Shown one piece after another: positions 11,379-24,230 of a stretch of DNA of 64,000 nucleotides (position 1 is its first letter; every line of letters begins with the position of its first letter). The position numbers and the translations under genes are program-made. The notes beneath the pieces are model-generated. The model worked only from the letters and a program-made list of their open reading frames with translations, did not search any database and was not told the origin of the DNA. Source of the stretch: Calliopsis andreniformis (taxonomy: Eukaryota; Arthropoda; Insecta; Hymenoptera; Andrenidae); NCBI RefSeq assembly GCF_051401765.1, contig NW_027480423.1, positions 19,902,001-19,966,000 on the forward strand. Direction: 5' to 3'.

Positions 11379-14074
11379 ACGATATAAATACAACAGCTTT
11401 TCCATCGTATAAAACGAATAATTGCAACCAGTGTGAAAGAAATGGTCATTTCTACGTTCCGGGCAACCTAGGCTTCTGTCTAGGGCGTTGCTATACCAGA
11501 TCGAATAGATAGTGCCTTAGAAGTCAACGCCAGAAGCATAAAATACAATATAAATACAACAGTTTTTCCATCGTATAAAACGAATAATTGCAACCAGTAT
11601 GAAACTTATGGTCATTTCTACTTTCCGAGCAACCTAGGCTTCACCCTAGGGCATTGCTCCAACAGATTGAATAGTTAGGGCCTTAGAAGTCAACGCCCGA
11701 ACCATAAAAAGCAAAAAAAATACAACAGTGTTCCCATCATATATCAGGAATAATTGCAACCAGTTTGAAAGTGATGGCCAATTCTACGTTCCGGGCAACC
11801 TAGGCATCACTCTAGGGCGTTGCTCCACCAGACCGAATAGCTACGGCCTAAGAAGTCAACGCCAGAAGCATAAAACAAGATATAAATACAACAGCTTTTC
11901 CATCGTATAAAACGAATAATTGCAACCAGTATGAAACTTATGGTCATTTCTACTTTCCGAGCAACCTTGGCTTTACCCTAGGGCGTTGCTCCAACAAATT
12001 GAATAGTGAGGGCCTTAGAAGTCAACGCCCGAACCATAAAATGCAAAAAAAATACTACAGTGTTTCCATCATATAACAGGAATAATTGCAACCAGTTTGA
12101 AAGTGATGGCCAATTCTACATTCGGGCAACCTAGGTTTCACACCAGGGCGTTGCTCCACCAGACGGAATAGTTACGGCCTAAGAAGTCAACGCCAGAAGT
12201 ATAAAATACGATATAAATACAACAGCTTTTCCATCGTATAAAACGTATAATTGCAACCAGTGTGAAAGTAATCATCATTTCTACGTTCCGAGCACCCTAG
12301 GCGTCACTCTAGGGCGTTGCTCCACCACATCTAATAGCTACGGCCTTAGAAGTCAACGCCAGAGGCACAAAATACAATATAAATACAACAGCGTTTCCAT
12401 CGTATAAAACGAATAATTGCAACAAGTGTGAAAGTTATGGTCATTTCCATATTCCGAGCAACCTAGGCTCCACTCTAGGGCGTTGCTCCACCAGATCGAA
12501 TAGTTAGGTCCTTAGAAGTAAACGCCAGAAGCATAAAATACGATATAAACACAACAGCTTTTCCATGGTATAAAAGGATTAATTGCAACCAGTTTGATCG
12601 TGATGGTCATTTCTCCTTTCCGGGCAACCTAGGCTTCACTCTAGGGCGTTGCTCCACTAGATCGAACAGCTAGGGCCTTAGAAGTCAACGCCAGAAGCAT
12701 AAAATACAATATAAATACAACAGTTTTTCCATCGTATAAAACGAATAATTGCAACCAGTATGAAACTTATGGTCATTTCTACCTTCCGAGCAACCTAGGC
12801 TTCACCCTAGGGCGTTGCTCTAACAGATTGAATAGTTAGGGCCTTAGAAGTCAACGCCCGAAGCATGAAATGCAATAAAAATACAACAGTGTTTCCATAA
12901 TATAACAGGAATAATTGCAACCAGTTTGATAGTGATGGCCAATTCTACGTTCCGGGCAACCTAGGCTTCACCATAGGGCGTCATTCCACCAGATCGAATA
13001 GTTAGGGCCTAAGAAGTGAACGCCAGAAGCATAAAATACAATATAAATACAACCGTTTTTCCATCATACAAAACGAATAATTGCAACCAGTATGAAAGCT
13101 AGGGTCATTTCTACTTTACGGGCAACCTAAGCTACACCCTAGGGCGTTGCTCTTACAGATTAAATACTTAGGGTCTTAGAGGTTAATGCCCGAAGCATAA
13201 AATGCAATAAAAATACAACAGTTTTTCCATCGTATAAAAGGATTAATTGCAACCAGTTTGAAAGTGATGGTCATTTCTACGTTCCGGGCATCCTAGGCTT
13301 CACTCTAGGGCGTTGCTCCACCAGATCGAATAGTTAGGGCCTTAGAAATCAACGCCAAAAGCATAAAATACAATTTAAGTACAACAGTTTTTCCATCGTA
13401 TAAAATGAATAATTGCAACCAGTATGAAACTTATGGTCATTTCTACTTTCCGAGCAACCTAGGCTTCACCCTAGGGCGTAGCTCCACCAGATCGAATAGT
13501 GACGGCCTAAGAAGTCAATGCCAGAAGAATAAAATACGATATAAATACAACAGCTTTTCCATCTTATAAATCGAATAATTGCAACCAGTATGAAAGTTAA
13601 CGTCATTCCTACTTTCCGGGCAACCTAGGCTTCACCCTAGGGCGTTGCTCTAACAGATTGAATAGTTAGGACCTTATAAGTCAATGCCCGAAGCATAAAA
13701 TGCAATAAAAATACAACAGTTTTTCCATCATATAACAGGAATAATTGCAACCAGTTTGAAAGTGATGGTCATTTCTACGTTCCCGGCAACCTAGGCTTCA
13801 CTCTAGGGCGTTGCTCCAACAGATCGAATAGTTAGGGCCTTAGAAGTCAACGACCGAAGCTTAAAATGCAATAAAAATACAACAGTGTCTACATCATATA
13901 ACAGGAATAATTGCAAACAGTTTGAAAGTGATGGCCAATTCTACGTTCCGCGCTACCTAGGCTTCACTCCAGGGCGTTGCTCCACCAGATCGAATAGTTG
14001 CGGCCTAACAAGTCAACGCCAGAAGCATAAAATACGATATAAATACAACAGCTATTCCATCATATAAAACGAAT
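11379..14074. repeat. Most heterogeneous satellite segment
   Basis: About 16 monomers with the greatest visible variety in the window and no long exact recurrence. A loose alternation is visible between monomers with GGCCAATTCTACG (near 11,776, 12,107, 12,937 and 13,933) and monomers with TATGAAAC or TATGAAAGC followed by CTACTTTCCG. Spacings are multiples of 166 bp. This looks like old, little-homogenised array. The short frames at 11,728-11,910 and 13,885-14,067 on the plus strand encode related peptides only because they sit in the same monomer phase. Confidence 0.8.
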
Positions 14075-15683
14075 AATTGCAACCAGTTTGAAAGTGATGG
14101 TCATTTCTACGTTCCGGGCAACCTAGGCTTCACTCTAGGGCGTTGCTCCACCAGATCGAATACTTAGTGCCTTAGAAGTCAACGCCAGATGCATAAAATA
14201 CAATAGAAACACAACAGTTTTTCCATCGTATAAAACGAATAATTGCTACCAGTATGGAAGTGATGGTCATTTCTACGTTCCGGGCAACCTAGGCCTCACT
14301 CTAGGGCGTTGTTCCACCAGATTGAATAGTTAGGGCCTAAGAAATCAACGCCAGAAGCATAAAATTCAATATAAATATAACAGTTTTTCCATCGTATAAA
14401 ACGAATAATTTCAACCAGTGTGAATGTTATGGTCATTTCTACATTGCGAGCAACCTACGCTTCACTCTAGGGCGTTGATCCACCAGTTAGAATAGTTAGG
14501 GCCTTAGAAGTCAGCGCCAGAAGCATAAAATTCAATAAAGATGCAACAGTTTTTCCATCGTATAGCAGGAATAACTGCAAACAGTGTGAAAGAACTGGTC
14601 ATTTCTACGTTCCGGGAACCTAGGCTTCACTCTAGGGCGCTGTTCCACCAGATCGAACAGTTAGGGCCTAAGAAGGCAACGCCAGAAGCATAAAATACAA
14701 AATAAATAGAACAGTTTTTCCATCGTATAAAACGAATAATAGCAACCAGTGTGAAAGTTATGGTCATTTCTACGTTCCGGGCAACCTAGGCTTCACCCCA
14801 GGTCGTTGTTCCACCAGATCGAATAGTAAGGCCCTAAGAAGTGAACGCCAGCTGCATAAAATACAATATAAATACAACAGTTCTTCCATCATATAAAACG
14901 AATAATTGCTACCAGTATGAAAGTTATGGTCATTTCTACGTTCCGGGCAGCCTAGGCTTCACTCTATGGCGTTTCTCCACCACATCGAATAGCTACGGCC
15001 TCAGAAGTCAACGCCTGAAGCATAAAATACAATAAAAATACAACAGTCTTTCCACCCTATAACAGGAATAATTGCAACCCGTGTGAAAGTGATGGTCATT
15101 TGTACGTTCCAGGCAACCTAGGCTTCACTCTAGGGCTTTGGTCCACCAGATCGAATTGTTAGGGCCTAAGAAGACAACGCCAGAAGCATAAGATACAATA
15201 TAAATATAACAGTTTTTCCATCGTATAATACGAATAATTGCAACCAGTATGAAGGTTATGGTCATTTCTACTTTCCGGGCAACCTAGGCTTCACCCTAGG
15301 GCGTTGTTCCAACAGATTGAAGAGTTAGGGCCTTAGAAGTCAACGCCCGAAGCATGAAATACAAAATAAATAGAACAGTTGTTCCATCGTATAGAACGAA
15401 TAATAGCAACCAGTGTGAAAGTTATGATCATTTCTGCGTTCCGGCAACCTAGGCTTCACCCCAGGGCGTTGTTCCACCAGATCAAATAGTTAGGGGCTAA
15501 GAAGTGAACGCCAGCAGCATAAAATACAATATAAATACAATAGTTCTTCCATCATATAAAACGAATAATTGCAACCGGTATGAAAGTGATGGTCATTTGT
15601 ACGTTCCAGGCAACCTAGGCTTCACTCTAGGGCGTTGCTCCACCAGATCGAATTGTTAGGGCCTAAGAAGTCAACGCCAGAAG
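14075..15683. repeat. Mosaic of fragments from the 8-mer HOR zone
   Basis: Successive pieces match different places upstream. About 14,075-14,705 matches 2,292-2,925, sharing CATTGCGAGCAACCTACGC. About 14,710-15,220 matches 5,750-6,265. About 15,220-15,590 matches 2,940-3,310. Joins keep the 166-bp register. The segment therefore looks like a displaced and recombined HOR unit, not an independent amplification. Confidence 0.8.
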
Positions 15684-17349
15684 CATAAAATACAAAATAA
15701 ATAGAACAGTTTTTCCATTGTATAAAACGAATAATAGCAACCAGTGTGAAAGTTATGGTCATTTCTGCGTTCGGGCAACCTGGGCTTCACCCTAGGGCGT
15801 TGCTCCAACAGATCGAATAGTTAGTGCGTCAGAAGTCAACGACCGAAGCATAAAATACAAAATAAATAGAACAGTTTTTCCATTGTATAAAACGAATAAT
15901 AGCAACCAGTGTGAAAGTTATGGTCATTTCTACGTTCGGGCAACCTGGGCTTCACTCTAGGGCGTTGCTCCACCAGATCAAACAGCTGGGGCCTTAGAAG
16001 TCAACGTCCGAAGCATAAAATACAATATAAATATAACAGTTTTTCCTTCGTTTAAAACGAATAATAGCAGCCAGTGTGAAAGTTATGGTCATTTCTACGT
16101 TCCGGGCAACCTAGGCTTCACCCTAGGGCGTTGCTCCAACAGATCGAATAGTTAGTGCCTTAGAAGTCAACGGCCAAAGCATAAAATACAAAATAAATAG
16201 AACTGTTTTTCCATCGTATAAAACGAATAATTGCTACCAGTATGGAAGTGATGGTCATTTCTACGTTCCGGGCAACCTAGGCCTCACTCTAGGGCGTTGT
16301 TCCACCAGATTGAATAGTTAGGGCCTAAGAAATCAACGCCAGAAGCATAAAATTCAATATAAATGTAACAGATTTTCCATCGTATAAAACGAATAATTTC
16401 AACCAGTGTGAATGTTATGGTCATTTCTACGTTCCGGGCAACCTAGGCCTCACTCTAGGGCGTTGTTCCACCAGATTGAATAGTTAGGGCCTAAGAAATC
16501 AACGCAGAAGCATAAAATTCAATATAAATGTAACAGATTTTCCATCGTATAAAACGAATAATTTCAACCAGTGTGAATGTTATGGTCATTTCTACATTCC
16601 GAGCAACCTAGGCTTCACTCTAGGGCGCTGATCCACCAGATAGAATAGTTAGGGCCTTACAAGTCAGCGCCAGAAGCATAAAATTCAATAAAGATGCAAC
16701 AGTTTTTCCATTGTATAAAACGAATAATAGCAACCGGTGTGAAAGTTCTGGTCATTTCTACGCCTCCGGGCAACCTAGGCTTCACTCTAGAGCGTTGCTA
16801 CACCAGATCGAATGGCTATGGACTTAGAATTCAACGCCAGAAGCATAAAATACAATATAATGACAACAGTTTTTCCATCGTATAAAATGGATAATTGGAA
16901 ACATTGTGAAAGTAATGGTCATTTCTACGTTCCAGGCAACCTAGGCTTCACTCTAGGGCGTTACTCCACCACATCTAATAGCTACCGCCTTAGAAGTCAA
17001 CGCTAGAAGCATAAAATACAATAAAAATGTAACAGTTTTTCCATCGTATAGCATGAACAATTGCTACGGGTGTGAATGTTATGGTCATTTCTACGTTCCG
17101 GGCAACCTAGGGTTCACTCTAGGGCGTTGGTCCACCATATCGAATAGTTAGGGCCTTAGAAGTCAACGCCCGAAGCATAAAATACAAAATAGATAGAACA
17201 GTTTTTCCATTGTATTAAACGAATAATTGCTACCAGTGTGAAAGTGATGGTCATTTCTCCGTTCCGGGCGACCTAGGCTTCACTCTAGGGCGTTGTTCCA
17301 CCAGATCAAAAAGTTAGGGCCGAAGAAGTCAACGCCAGAAGCATAAAAT
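15684..17349. repeat. 10-monomer segmental duplicate, right copy
   Basis: Copy of 9,713-11,378 at an offset of 5,971 bp. Differences include ATAATGACAAC near 16,858 against ATAATTACAAC, CCTTACAAGTCAG near 16,656 against CCTTAGAAGTCAG, and TTTCTCCGTTCC near 17,256. The last two shared monomers contain GGGCGACCTAGG and CAAAAAGTTAGGGCCGAAG. Confidence 0.85.
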
Positions 17350-19415
17350 ACAATATAAATATAACAGTTTTTCCATCGTATAAAACGAATAATAGCAACC
17401 AGTGTGAAAGTTCTGGTCATTTCTACGTTCTGGGCATCCTAGGCTTCACTCTAGGACGTTGCTCCACCAAATCGCATAGCTAGGGACTTAGAATTCAACG
17501 CCATAAGAATAAAATACAATATAAGTACAACAGTTTTTCCATCGCATAAAATGAATAATTGGTAACATTGTGAAAGTAATGGACATTTCTACGTTCCAGG
17601 CAACCTAGGTGTCACTCTAGGGCGTTACTCCACCACATCTAATAGCTACGGACTTAGAAGTCAACGCCAGAAGCATAAAATACAATATAAATACAACACC
17701 TTTTCCATCGTATAAAATGAATAATAGCAAACCGTGTGAAAGTAATGGTCATTTCTACGTTCCGGACAAACTAGGCTTCACTCTAGGGCGTTGCTCCACC
17801 ACATCGTATAGCTACGGCCTTAGAAGTCGACGCCAGAAGCATAAAATACAATAAAAATGCAACAGTTTTTCCACCGTATAGCATGAATAATTGCAACCGG
17901 TGTGAATGATATTTTCATTTCTACGTTCCGGGCAACCTAGGCTTGACTGTAGGGTGTTGCTCCACCAGATCGAATAGGTAGGGCCATAGAAGTCAAATCC
18001 CGAAGCATAAAATACAAAATAAATAGAACAGTTTTTCCATTGTATAAAACGAATAATTGCTACCAGTGTGAAAGTTATGTTCATTTCTACGTTCCGGGCA
18101 AACTGGGCTTGACTGTAGGGTGTTTCTCCACCACATCGAATAGCTACGGCCTTAGAAGTCAACGCCAGAAGCATAAAATACAATATAGATACAACAGTTT
18201 TTCCATTGTATAAAAAGAGTAATTGCAACCAGTGGGAAAGTTATGGTCATTTCTACGTTCCGGGCAACCTAGGCTTCACTCTACGGCGTTGCTCCACAAG
18301 ATCGAATAGCTATGGACTTAGAATTCAACGCCAGAAGCATAAAATACAATAAAAATACAACAGTTTTACCATCGTATAAGAGGAATAATTGCAACCAGTG
18401 TGAAAGTAATGGTCATTTCTACGTTCTGGGCAACCTACGTTTCACTCTATGGCATTGCTCCACCAGATAGAATAGTTAGGGCCTAAGAAGTCAACGCCAG
18501 AGACATAAAATACGATATGAATACAACAGCTGTTCCATCGTATAAAACGAATAATTGCTACCGGTGTGAAAGTTATGGTCATTTCTACGTTCCGGGCAAC
18601 CTAGGCTTCACCCTAGGGCGCTGCTCCACCAGATCGAATAGTTTGTACCCTAGAAGTCAGCGCCAGAAGCATAAAATACAATATAAATACAACAGTTTTT
18701 CCATCGTGTAAAACGAAAAATTGCAACCAGTATGAAAGTTATGGTAATTTCTACGTTCCGGGCAACCTAGGTTTCACTCTAGGCCGTTGCTCCACCAGAT
18801 AGCATAGCTAGGGACTTAGCATACAACGCCATAAGAATAAAATACAATATAAGTACAACAGTTTTTCCATCGTATAAAATGAATAATTGGAAACATTGTG
18901 AAAGTAATTGTCATTTCTACGTTCCGGGCAACCTAGGCTTGACTGTAGGGTGTTACTCCACCAGATCGAATAGGTAGGGCCATAGAAGTCAACGCCCGAA
19001 GCATAAAATACAAAATAAATAGAACAGTTTTTCCTTTGTATAAAACGAATAATTGCAACCAGTGCGAAAGTGATGGTCATTTCTACGATCCGGGCAACCT
19101 AGGCTTCACTCGAGGGCGTTGTTACACCAGATCGAGAAGTTAGGACCTAAGAAGTCAACGCCAGAAGCATAAAATACCATATAAATATAACAGTTTTTCC
19201 ATCGTATAAAACGAATAATAGCAACCAGTGTGAAAGTTCTGGTCATTTCTACGCCTCCGGGCAACCTAGGCGTCACTCTAGGTCGTTGCTCCACCAGATC
19301 GAATAGTTAGGGCCTTAGGAATCGACGCCAGAAGCATAAAATACAATATAAGTACAACAGTTTTTCCATCGTATAAAATGAATAATTGCAAACATTGCGA
19401 AAGTAATGGTCATTC
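17350..19415. repeat. Heterogeneous monomers, permuted relative of 8.1-9.4 kb
   Basis: About 12.5 monomers. The first part to about 17,895 matches 8,880-9,436. The next part to about 18,255 matches 8,112-8,470. The join falls at the same monomer position, after TAATTGCAAC. Later monomers include further GACTGTAGGGTGTT types near 18,940. The longest open frame of the window (138 codons, minus strand, 17,812-18,228) lies here and spans about 2.5 monomers. Its content is only the monomer read in successive frames. Confidence 0.8.
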
Positions 19416-19913
19416 CACGTTCCGGGCAACCTAGGCGTCACACTAGTGCGTTGCTCCACCACATCTAGTAGCTACGGCCTTAGACGTCAACGACAGAAGC
19501 ATAAAATATAAAATAAATAGAACAGTTTTTCCATCGTATAAAACGAATAATTGCTACCAGTGTGAAAGTTATGGTTATTTCTACTTTCCGGGCAACCTAG
19601 GCTTCACCCTATGGCGTTGTTCCACCAGATGGAATAGTTAGGGCCTAAGAAGTCAACGCCAGAAGCATAAAATACGATATAAATACAACAGCTTTTCCAT
19701 CGTATAAGACGGATAATTGCAACCAGTTTGAAAGTGATGGTCATTTCGTCGTACCGGGCAACCTAGGCTTCACTCTAGGGCGTTGCTCCACCTGATCGAA
19801 TAGTTAGGGCCTTAGAAGTCAACGCCCGAAGCATTAAATGCAAAATAAATACAACAGTTTTTCCATCGTATAAAACGAATAATTGCTACCAGTGTGAAAG
19901 TTATGGTCATTTC
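19416..19913. repeat. Degenerate lead-in to 13-mer HOR A (3 monomers)
   Basis: These three monomers align with the last three of each 13-mer unit (compare 21,574-22,071) but carry more differences than the units do between themselves. Examples are GCTCCACCTGATCG against GCACCTCCTGATAG, and TCATTTCGTCG against TCATTTCTACG. It is the left boundary of the HOR, less homogenised than the interior. Confidence 0.75.
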
Positions 19914-22071
19914 TACTTTCCGGCCAACCTACGCTTCACCCTAGGGCGTTGTTCCACCAGATGGAATAGTTAGGGCCTAAGGAGTCAACGCCAGAAGCAT
20001 AAAATACGATATAAATACAACAGCTTTTCCATCGTATAAAACGAATAATTGCAACCAGTGTGAAAGTTATGGTCATTTCTACGTTCCGGGCAACCTAGGC
20101 TTCACCCAATGGCGTTGCTCCCACAGATTGAATAGTTAGGTCCTTAGAAGTCAATGCCCGAAGCATAAAATGCAATAAATATACAACAGCATTGCCATCG
20201 TATAAAATGAATAATTGCAAACAGTGTGAAAGATATGGACATTTCCACGTTCCGGGCAACCTAGGCTTCACTCTATGGCGTTCATCCACCACATCGAATA
20301 GCTACGGCCTCAGAAGTCAACGCGTGAAGCATAAAATCCAATAAAAATACAACAGTCTTTCCATCCTATAACAGGAATAATTGCAACCCGTGTGCAAGTG
20401 ATGGTCATTTCTACGTTCCAGGCAACCTAGGCTTCACTCTAGGGTGTTGTTCCACCAGATCGAATAGTTAGGGCCTAAGAAGTCAACGCCAGAAGCATAA
20501 AATACAATATAAATATAACAGCTTTTCCATCGAATAAAACGAATAATAGCAACAAGTGTAAAAGTTATGGTCATTTCTACGTCTCGGGCAACCTAGGCTT
20601 CACCCTAGGCCGTTGTCCCACCAGATCGAATAGTTAGGGCCTTAGAAGTCAACGCCCGAAGCATAAAATGCAAAATAAATAAAACAGCTTTTCCATCGTA
20701 TAAAACGAATAATTCCTACCAATGTGAAATGAATGGTCATTTCTACGTTCCGGGTAACCTAGGTGTCACTCTAGGGCGTTGCTCCACCAGATCGAATTGC
20801 TAGGGAATTAGAATTCAACGCCATAAGAATAAAATACAATATAAGTCCAACAGTTTTTCCATCGTATAAAATGAATAATTGCAACCAGTGTGAAAGTTAT
20901 GGTCATTTCTACATTTCGAGCAACCTAGTCTTCACTCTAGGGCGTTGCTCCACCTGATCGAATAGTTAGGGCCTTAGAGGTCAACGCCAGAAGCATAAAA
21001 TACAATAAAGATGCAACAGTTTTTCCATCGTATGACCGGAATAACTGAAAACAGTGTGAAAGTACTGGTCATTTCTACGTTCCGGGTAACCTAGGTTTCA
21101 CTCTAGGGCGTTGCTTCACCAGATCGGATAGCTAGGGACTTAGAATTCAACGCCATAAGAATAAAATGCAATATAAGTATAACAGTTTTTCCATCGTATA
21201 AAACGAATATTAGCAACCAGAGTGAAAGTTTTGGACATTTCAACGTTCCGGGCAATCTGGGCTTCACACTAGGGCGTTGCTCCGCCAGATCAATCAGTTA
21301 GGGCCTTAGAAGTCAACGCCCGAAGCATAAAATGCAAAATAAATAGAACTGTTTTTCCATTGTATAAAACGAATAACTGCTACCAGTGTAAAAGTTATGG
21401 TCATTTCTACGTTCCGGACAACCTAGGCTTCACCCTAGGGCGTTCTTCCACCAGATCGAATAGTTAGGGCCTAAGAAGTGAACGCCAGAAGCATAAAATA
21501 CAATATAAATACAAGAGTTTTTCCATCATATAAAACGAATAATTGCAACCAGTATGAAAGTGATGGTCATTTCTACGTACCGGGCAACCTAGGCTTCACT
21601 CTAGGGCGTTGCTCCACCAGATCGAATAGTTAGGGTCTTAGAAGTCAACGCCCGAAGCATAAAATATAAAATAAATAGAACAGTTTTTCCATCGTATAAA
21701 ACGAATAATTGCTACCAGTGTGAAAGTTAAGGTTATTTCTACTTTCCGGGCAACATACGCTTCACCCTATGGCGTTGTTCCACAAGATGGAATAGTTAGG
21801 GCCTAAGAAGTCAACGCCAGAATCATAAAATACGATATAAATACAACAGCTTTTCCATCGTATAAGACGAATAATTGCAACCAGTTTGAAAGTGATGGTC
21901 ATTTCTACGTACCGGGCAACCTAGGCTTCACTCTAGGGCGTTGCACCTCCTGATAGAATAGTTAGGGCCTTAGAAGTCAACGCCCGAAGCATAAAATACA
22001 AAATAAACAGAACAGTTTTTGCATCGTATAAAACGAATAATTGCTACCAGTGTGAAAGTTATGGTCATTTC
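19914..22071. repeat. 13-mer HOR A, copy 1 (2,158 bp)
   Basis: First full copy of a 13-monomer unit. The monomer with TGGCGTTCATCCACC at about 20,277 recurs at 22,436 and 24,595 (spacing 2,159). Other marks in order are CTACTTTCCGGCCAACC, CACCCAATGGCG, AGGCCGTTGTCCC, CCTACCAATGTGAAATG, ATTTCGAGCAACCTAG, GCAATCTGGGC, GGACAACCTAGG and GTACCGGGCAACC. It is one base shorter than copies 2 and 3, which have an extra base in CTTACACCCAAGG. Confidence 0.9.
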
Positions 22072-24230
22072 TACTTTCCGGGCAAGCTACGCTTCACCCT
22101 AGTGCGTTGTTCCACCAGATGGAATAGTTAGGGCCTAAGAAGTCAACGCCAGAAGCATAAAATACGATATAAATACAACAGCTTTTCCATCGTATAAAAC
22201 GAATAATTGCAACCAGTGTGAAAGTTATGGTCATTTCTACGTTCCGGGCAACCTAGGCTTACACCCAAGGGCGTTGCTCCAACAGATTGAATAGTTAGGT
22301 CCTTAGAAGTCAATGCCCGAAGCATAAAATGCAATAAATATATAACAGCATTACCATCGTATAAAATGAATAATTGCAAACAGTGTGAAAGATATGGACA
22401 TTTCTACGTTCCGGGCAACATAGGCTTCACTCTATGGCGTTCATCCACCACATCGAATAGCTACGGCCTCAGAAGTCAACGCGTGAAGCATAAAATCCAA
22501 TAAAAATACAACAGTCTTTCCATCCTATAACAGGAATAATTGCAACCCGTGTGCAAGTGATGGTCATTTCTACGTTCCAGGCAACCTAGGCTTCACTCTA
22601 GGGTGTTGTTCCACCAGATCGAATAGTTAGGGCCTAAGAAGTCAACGCCAGAAGCATAAAATACAATATAAATATAACAGCTTTTCCATCGAATAAAACT
22701 AATAATAGCAACCAGTGTAAAAGTTATGGTCATTTCTACGTCTCGGGCAACCTAGGCTTCACCCTAGGCCGTTGTCCCACCAGATCGAATAGTTAGGGCC
22801 TTAGAAGTCAACGCCCGAAGCATAAAATGCAAAATAAATAAAACAGTTTTTCCATCGTATAAAACGAATAATTCCTACCAATGTGAAATGAATGGTCATT
22901 TCTACGTTCCGGGTAACCTAGGTGTCACACTAGGGCGTTGCTCCACCATATCGAATTGCTAGGGAATTAGAATTCAACGCCATAAGAATAAAATACAATA
23001 TAAGTCCAACAGTTTTTCCATCGTATAAAATGAATAATTGCAACCAGTGTGAAAGTTATGGTCATTCCTACATTCCGAGCAACCTAGTCTTCACTCTAGG
23101 GCGTTGCTCCACCTGATCGAATAGTTAGGGCCTTAGAGGTCAACGCCAGAAGCATAAAATACAATAAAGATGCAACAGTTTTTCCATCGTATGACAGGAA
23201 TAACTGAAAACAGTGTGAAAGTACTGGTCATTTCTACGTTCCGGGTAACCTAGGTTTCACTCTAGGGCGTTGCTCCACCAGATCGGATAGCTAGGGACTT
23301 AGAATTCAACGCCATAAGAATAAAATGCAATATAAGTATAAGAGTTTTTCCATCGTATAAAACGAATATTAGCAACCAGAGTGAAAGTTTTGGACATTTC
23401 AACGTTCCGGGCAATCTGGGCTTCACACTAGGGCGTTGCTCCGCCAGATTAATCAGTTAGGGCCTTAGAAGTCAACGCCCGAAGCATAAAATGCAAAATA
23501 AATAGAACTGTTTTTCCATTGTATAAAACGAATAACTGCTACCAGTGTAAAAGTTATGGTCATTTCTACGTTCCGGACAACCTAGGCTTCACCCTAGGGC
23601 GTTCTTCCACCAGATCGAATAGTTAGGGCCTAAGAAGTGAACGCCAGAAGCATAAAATACAATATAAATACAAGAGCTTTTCCATCATATAAAACGAATA
23701 ATTGCAACCAGTATGAAAGTGATGGTCATTTCTACGTACCGGGCAACCTAGGCTTCACTCTAGGGCGTTGCTCCACCAGATCGAATAGTTAGGGTCTTAG
23801 AAGTCAACGCCCGAAGCATAAAATATAAAATAAATAGAACAGTTTTTCCATCGTATAAAACGAATAATTGCTACCAGTGTGAAAGTTAAGGTTATTTCTA
23901 CTTTCCGGGCAACATAGGCTTCACCCTATGGCGTTGTTCCACAAGATGGAATAGTTAGGGCCTAAGAAGTCAACGCCAGAATCATAAAATACGATATAAA
24001 TACAACAGCTTTTCCATCGTATAAGACGAATAATTGCAACCAGTTTGAAAGTGATGGTCTTTTCTACGTACCGGGCAACCTAGGCTTCACTCTAGGGCGT
24101 TGCACCTCCTGATAGAATAGTTAGGGCCTTAGAAGTCAACGCCCGAAGCATAAAATACAAAATAAACAGAACAGTTTTTCCATCGTATAAAACGAATAAT
24201 TGCTACCAGTGTGAAAGTTATGGTCATATC
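22072..24230. repeat. 13-mer HOR A, copy 2 (2,159 bp)
   Basis: Second full copy, highly similar to copy 1 over all 13 monomers. It carries the inserted base in CTTACACCC near 22,258 and lesser changes such as AACATAGGC near 22,418. The fragment at 28,048-28,580 matches the beginning of this unit type closely, including a minus-strand frame of 78 codons with the same translation at 22,143-22,379 and 28,120-28,356. Confidence 0.9.

Noticed and set aside
17812..18228. 138-codon minus-strand frame and other 60-138 codon frames as genes
   Set aside because: They are the satellite read in successive frames. 166 bp is not a multiple of three, frames end within 1-3 monomers, similar peptides occur on both strands, and no start context, codon signal or recognisable domain is visible.
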